A stretch of DNA of 10,104 nucleotides from Bacteroidales bacterium UBA1725. Its GTDB lineage: Bacteria; Bacteroidota; Bacteroidia; Bacteroidales; UBA932. The notes below the pieces were generated by a model. The model searched no databases, was not told the origin of the DNA, and was given only the letters and a program-made list of their open reading frames with translations. The position numbers were made by a program, and so were the translations under genes. Shown one piece after another: positions 6,830 to 10,104 of this stretch. The DNA lies in contig DCIN01000092.1 in NCBI GenBank assembly GCA_002315815.1, forward strand, positions 1-10,104, in the 5' to 3' direction. Numbering within the stretch: the first letter of the stretch is position 1; every line of letters begins with the position of its first letter.

Positions 6830-9139
6830 CTAATATAGAACTTGGCAATCTGTCTCCATACTATACGGTATTCCGACGGAAGAGGCTGTTACCGAAAGGG
6901 TCTCTCCCGGATTGCGCCGTATGTATGCTATGCAACTGCCTTCGTAAGCGTTGCGCACAGGACTGCGATAGCTGGAGTGGTCGGTGAGGTCGGCATTGTC
7001 AGTGCCGAGCAGTGTTCCGCCCTCCACACGGAATTCAATGGTGTGGTCATCGTTGTTGCAGAGAATGCCAAGGCTGTCCACAACCGAAGCTCTTACTATA
7101 ATAACATCATCGAAGTTGAATTTTCCTGTGCCATATTCTTCCACATCCAGTGATACGCAATATGGTGCAAATGGAGTCACTTCGATGCAACTGGCTGCTT
7201 CGACACCGTCATTGTAGCCAAGTACCTTGTATTCACGGGCGTTACCCTTGAAAGAGTATGTTACTGGCTTGGCATCGGAGGGTACGGCCTGTTTCCCCAG
7301 GGATTTCCCGTCCACGAAGAGTTCTACCTCGGAGCAGTTTGAATACACGGTAATTGCTATGCTCTTTTCCGGTTTCATCATAGGTCGGCCCGGCTGGGGG
7401 CGCTGAGTCTGAGAATTCTGCTCCTTCACCGTCATTGCAACCATAGCTTCCTTGCTCCACCAGCTCTTGCGCTGGAGTCCTCTTTCCTTGACCTTTCCGG
7501 TTATATCAATCAGCCCTGCTCCCAGACCTATTTTAGGCCAGTCTGCTTCTCCGAGATAGTCGATTCCTGTCCAGAGGAACTGACCGCAGAGCCAGGGCGA
7601 GTCACGCAGAAGCAGCCAGGTCTCTATATCGTGAGTATTCTCCGTTCCTATCATTACCTTTTCGGGATGAGCGGCGTGGTAGTCGGTCATTTCTTTGATG
7701 CGGTAGTTCTGTCCGACAACATCCATCATCTCAGCAAAGCCGTTGCTGTAAACGCCGGAGGATACCGGACGGAAAAGAGCCATAGTGACGGGACGAGTAC
7801 CGTCGAGGGAATGAATCAGGTCCTGTTGGTTGCGGTATTTTGCGAAACCTTCCTCGTTGTTGAGATTGTCACGTATTTCGTTTCCCACACTCCAGATGAC
7901 GATGGAAGGATGGTTGCGGTCGTGCATCACTATGTCACGGGTGTCAACCTCCCACCAATCCTTGAAATAGAGGTTATAAGCTTTTTCGGCGTGATTCTTC
8001 GGAGCCGTCCAGGTGTCGAAGGTTTCGTTCATCACAAGGAATCCCATCTCGTCGCAGAGATTGAGGAATTCCGGAGACACAGGATTGTGCGAAAGACGTA
8101 TTGCATTGACTCCCAATTCTTTCAAGGTTCTGAGCCGGTATCTCCATACTGAGCTTGGCACTGCTGAACCCATTGCTCCGGCCTCACTGTGTATGCATAC
8201 TCCGTACATTTTAATATTATGGCCGTTGAGCCAGAATCCGGTGTTTGCATCGAAGCGGATGTCGCGCATTCCGCAGGACACGGTTTCACGGTCGACAAGT
8301 TCGTTTTTCACAAGGACGCGGAAACTTACGAGATAGAGATAAGGGTCATCGACAGACCAGAGATGAGGTTTTTCATACTGCATAGGTACGCTGAAAGCCG
8401 AAGTCTCTCCTGGTGCGAGTACTTTTGCGGTTGATGCGCCCTTCTTCAACACATTGCCAAATCTGTCCTTGAGAAAATACTCGAGAACGGTCAAAACTGC
8501 TTTGTCAGAACTGTTTTTGATTTCGGTACTGAGCAGAAATTCGGCTTTTTTCTCGGATACCTTCACGGTTTTCACATACGGAGACCAGGCTGGCATATAC
8601 ACGGGATCTTTGGCAACCAGACGCACGTGACGATAAATGCCGCATCCTGAGTACCAGCGTGATGCAGGCTGGGTGGAGTTGTCCGCCTTCACTGCTATTT
8701 CATCGGTGCCGTCAGCCTTGAGGTAGTCGGTAAGCTCATAGCAGAGAGGCACATAGCCATTGGGTCTTGTTCCGAGCAGATGTCCGTTCACATAGACCTC
8801 GCTGCAGGCCATAATTCCGTCGAATTCTATGAAGATACGCTTGCCATTGAACGATTCCGGAAGAATCAAGGTCTTCCTGTACCAACCGATATCGGTAGGC
8901 AGATATCCGCCGCCTCTGCCGGAACTGTGATACTTGTTGTATGAACCTTCTATGCTCCAGTCGTGAGGGAGGTCCAGAGTACGCCATTCTTTGATACGGG
9001 CAATGTCCTTGATCGATGCATCCGAAAGGACGAACTGCCAGCCGGAATCAAAATTTTCGGTCAGCCTTTCCGCTTTCAAACTAAGGGGTGTCGCAAGCAA
9101 TAAGAAGATGGCAGCCAAAATGGTAGTGGTCTTTTTCAT
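6830..9139 (-). CDS. Secreted GH2 beta-galactosidase-like glycoside hydrolase
   Basis: The 769-residue protein has a signal peptide (MKK, hydrophobic 6-20, likely cleavage after A23). The order is GH2 sugar-binding jelly roll (about 25-175, with LPHDWSIEG and GIYRHVRL), immunoglobulin-like domain (about 180-295), TIM barrel (about 296-560), then a DUF4982-type segment and a C-terminal domain (about 660-769) of GH2 type. The catalytic acid/base is E421 in SVGNE and the nucleophile E500 in MIGTE; RLSHNP (348-353) and WLCGQFLWTGIDY are also typical. It should release beta-linked galactose or a related sugar in the periplasm. The usual HHD motif after GVC is HSE here (317-319). It stands first of a minus-strand run, 87 bases after ybaK; no clear promoter is visible in that gap. 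Confidence 0.92.
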   Translation of the reverse strand: MKKTTTILAAIFLLLATPLSLKAERLTENFDSGWQFVLSDASIKDIARIKEWRTLDLPHDWSIEGSYNKYHSSGRGGGYLPTDIGWYRKTLILPESFNGKRIFIEFDGIMACSEVYVNGHLLGTRPNGYVPLCYELTDYLKADGTDEIAVKADNSTQPASRWYSGCGIYRHVRLVAKDPVYMPAWSPYVKTVKVSEKKAEFLLSTEIKNSSDKAVLTVLEYFLKDRFGNVLKKGASTAKVLAPGETSAFSVPMQYEKPHLWSVDDPYLYLVSFRVLVKNELVDRETVSCGMRDIRFDANTGFWLNGHNIKMYGVCIHSEAGAMGSAVPSSVWRYRLRTLKELGVNAIRLSHNPVSPEFLNLCDEMGFLVMNETFDTWTAPKNHAEKAYNLYFKDWWEVDTRDIVMHDRNHPSIVIWSVGNEIRDNLNNEEGFAKYRNQQDLIHSLDGTRPVTMALFRPVSSGVYSNGFAEMMDVVGQNYRIKEMTDYHAAHPEKVMIGTENTHDIETWLLLRDSPWLCGQFLWTGIDYLGEADWPKIGLGAGLIDITGKVKERGLQRKSWWSKEAMVAMTVKEQNSQTQRPQPGRPMMKPEKSIAITVYSNCSEVELFVDGKSLGKQAVPSDAKPVTYSFKGNAREYKVLGYNDGVEAASCIEVTPFAPYCVSLDVEEYGTGKFNFDDVIIVRASVVDSLGILCNNDDHTIEFRVEGGTLLGTDNADLTDHSSYRSPVRNAYEGSCIAYIRRNPGETLSVTASSVGIPYSMETDCQVLY

Positions 9140-9226
9140 ATTAATTGACTTGTTTGCAGTGAATATATGATATCCGTTTCGCCTTTTGTTTGTGTCGCAT
9201 CCTGTTTCGTTCTTGGCTTCTCTTCA

Positions 9227-9700
9227 CTATATTGGATAGTATTCCGCTGCAGTGAAATTTATGAGGTCCTGCGGGGATATCTTCAGTTGGAGACCGCGTA
9301 TTCCCGCGCTGATGTATATTTGGTCGTACAGAAGGGCACTTTCGTGAATGAAGGTGGGGAAAGGCTTTTTCATCCCAATCGGGGAGCAACCTCCGCGGAT
9401 ATAACCGGTCACGGGCAACAATTCCTTCTGGTGAAGCATCTCGCAGCTTTTGTTGCCGGAGATGGAGGCGGCAAGTTTCAGATCAACTTCAAAGTTGCCC
9501 GGTATCACGCACACGAAGCAGCCAGTCTTGTCACCCCTCAAAACCAAAGTCTTGAACACCTGTTCAATAGGCTCATTCAACTCTGCCGCAACGTGGATTG
9601 CGCTCAAATCATCCTCCGTGTATTCGTAGGGAACTAATTCGAAATGAATTCCGGCAGTTTCCAGCAACCTTGCCGCATTTGTCTTCTGCACTCCGGCCAT
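9227..9700 (-). CDS. ybaK: Cys-tRNA(Pro)/aminoacyl-tRNA deacylase YbaK/EbsC
   Basis: The 157-residue product has the YbaK hallmarks: KTNAAR near the N-terminus (6-11), VFKTLV with the key lysine K50, IPGNFEVDLK (66-75) and the signature GYIRGGCSPIG (100-110 region). The enzyme hydrolyses mischarged Cys-tRNA(Pro) made by prolyl-tRNA synthetase, acting freely in the cytoplasm. Length equals the family norm. The open frame continues upstream to a GTG at 9823 inside the tRNA gene, but ATG 9700 is chosen because it gives the family N-terminus and the frame upstream crosses the promoter. A -7 box ends only 6 bases before this ATG, so the transcript may have almost no leader. It is divergent from tRNA-Leu. 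Confidence 0.93.
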   Translation of the reverse strand: MAGVQKTNAARLLETAGIHFELVPYEYTEDDLSAIHVAAELNEPIEQVFKTLVLRGDKTGCFVCVIPGNFEVDLKLAASISGNKSCEMLHQKELLPVTGYIRGGCSPIGMKKPFPTFIHESALLYDQIYISAGIRGLQLKISPQDLINFTAAEYYPI

Positions 9701-9706
9701 AATATA

Positions 9707-9714
9707 CAAAGATA
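9707..9714 (-). promoter_or_regulatory. -7 box of ybaK
   Basis: On the minus strand TATCTTTG (9714-9707) exactly matches TAnnTTTG. Its last base is six bases from the ybaK ATG at 9700, so transcription should start at or within a few bases of the start codon. No TTTG lies at the usual 19-21 base distance upstream, so the -33 part is weak or absent. Confidence 0.6.
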
Positions 9715-9768
9715 CCTTTTTTATTTGCAGTTTATTTGGAATAAGAGCGAAATTCGCAAACAACTTGT

Positions 9769-9776
9769 TATCTTTG
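9769..9776 (+). promoter_or_regulatory. -7 box of the tRNA-Leu gene
   Basis: TATCTTTG at 9769-9776 exactly matches the Bacteroidota -7 consensus and lies 22 bases before the tRNA 5' end, giving a short 5' leader for RNase P to remove. No good -33 TTTG is found at 19-21 bases upstream. It is the same eight-base word as the divergent ybaK box 55 bases away. Confidence 0.62.
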
Positions 9777-9798
9777 CAAATGGATTGAAATACATTCC

Positions 9799-10104
9799 GC
9801 CTTGGTGGTGAAATGGTAGACACGAGGGACTTAGACAGGCTCTTTTAACAAATAAACGGGAAAGAGTTCAATTGAGTGCTCTCTCCGAAAGGAGGGAAGT
9901 AGAATGCCGTAAATTCAAGGAAACCCTAACAGATGATGCTGACGGTAATCTTGAGCCAAGCCTCCTGAAAGAGGAAGGTGCAGAGACTAGACACGGCACA
10001 CCTAAAGACAAGAGTCAATGGTGAAGGAATAGTCCGGACTACGAACGGCTACGGCCGGTGGCGAAAGCCATAGCAGTACGAAAATCCCTTGGACCGAAAG
10101 GTCC
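9799..10104 (+). tRNA. trnL-UAA: tRNA-Leu(UAA), intron-split, 3' end beyond the window
   Basis: The 5' exon (9799-9832) reads as a tRNA-Leu: acceptor strand GCCTTGG (9799-9805), TGG, D arm GTG...CAC with loop AAATGGTAGA, and anticodon stem AGGGA then CTT. The 3' exon starts at 10081 with AAAA and TCCCT, which pairs with AGGGA; joined, the seven-base loop is CTTAAAA with anticodon TAA. It continues into a long class II variable arm, GGACC-GAAA-GGTCC (10091-10104), as required for leucine tRNA. The window ends there, so T arm and acceptor 3' strand are missing. The gene cannot give a normal tRNA unless the intervening 248 bases are removed. Confidence 0.93.
9833..10080 (+). ncRNA. Group I intron (IC3-like) in the tRNA-Leu anticodon
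   Basis: The 248-nt insert follows U34 and ends in G (10080), as group I introns do. Readable helices: P2 CTCTCC/GGAGGG with GAAA loop (9881-9896); P3 TGCCGT (9905-9910) with ACGGCA (9993-9998), six perfect pairs; P4 TTCAAG (9914-9919) with CTTGAG (9950-9955); P5 ACC/GGT (9923-9925, 9944-9946); P6a CCTC/GAGG (9961-9974); P7 GACT (9985-9988) with AGTC (10013-10016); a late hairpin TGGC-GAAA-GCCA (10059-10070). The core words (AAGGAAACC, GAGCCAAGCC, GGTGCAGAGACT) match those known from the cyanobacterial and plastid tRNA-Leu(UAA) intron. The favoured guide is GAGT (9874-9877) pairing with exon ACTT, with TT before it pairing the 3' exon AA as P10. No ORF of useful size is present, so it would splice but not move by an encoded endonuclease. 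Confidence 0.92.

Noticed and set aside
7631..8152. 173-codon plus-strand open frame, opposite the GH2 gene
   Set aside because: It lies wholly inside the well-supported GH2 coding region, has no family resemblance and is a reverse-frame shadow.
9140..9226. Promoter for the GH2 gene in the gap after ybaK
   Set aside because: Only a poor TATATTCA box is present and no TTTG at suitable spacing; an imperfect CGAAAC..GAT direct repeat was seen but is too weak to call.
9701..9823. N-terminal extension of ybaK to a GTG at 9823
   Set aside because: The extension would begin in the tRNA-Leu 5' exon and cross both -7 boxes; homologues begin at the MAGVQKTNAAR position.
9833..10080. Homing endonuclease or other protein inside the intron
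   Set aside because: The intron is only 248 nt and no open frame of meaningful length with LAGLIDADG or GIY-YIG motifs is present.

Overview
The window is a chromosomal segment from a member of the Bacteroidota, most likely the order Bacteroidales; genus cannot be decided from the sequence. Supporting signs are an NVEALA-type small exported protein next to a propeller lipoprotein, a PUL-style glycosidase set, a FabG ending in a CCG-A-M tail, near absence of Shine-Dalgarno sequences, and several promoters of the Bacteroidota type (-7 box TAnnTTTG, -33 box TTTG).

Layout. Positions 1-1645 (+) hold a tightly packed operon: the C-terminal part of a thioredoxin-fold protein, an NVEALA-family small secreted protein, and a TolB/BF3164-like propeller lipoprotein. 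This part is visibly more AT-rich than the rest. Positions 1715-2845 (+) carry a secreted GH43-like five-bladed propeller glycosidase with its own promoter and a repetitive Lys/Pro/Glu/Ala linker. It converges on, and overlaps by 7 bp, a minus-strand gene for an HprK-like P-loop protein (2839-3729). Upstream on the minus strand lie comF (3791-4525), fabG (4583-5320), an aminopeptidase P (5379-6806), a secreted GH2 beta-galactosidase-like enzyme (6830-9139) and ybaK (9227-9700). Short gaps suggest GH2, aminopeptidase P, fabG and comF are at least partly co-transcribed; the HprK-like gene has its own consensus promoter. The fabG/aminopeptidase P gap is filled exactly by four copies of a 16-bp tandem repeat.

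The right end (9799 to the window edge) is the most notable part: a tRNA-Leu(UAA) gene on the plus strand interrupted in its anticodon, after U34, by a 248-nt group I intron (9833-10080). P2, P3, P4, P6a, P7, a P9-region hairpin and a terminal G can be read directly. It resembles the well-known cyanobacterial/plastid tRNA-Leu(UAA) intron and has no homing endonuclease ORF. The tRNA 3' end is beyond the window.

Together: the two glycosidases are exported carbohydrate-degrading enzymes; the left operon is an envelope/secreted-peptide system of unknown role; the central and right genes are housekeeping (fatty acid synthesis, peptide trimming, ComF-type phosphoribosyltransferase, tRNA editing, leucine tRNA).
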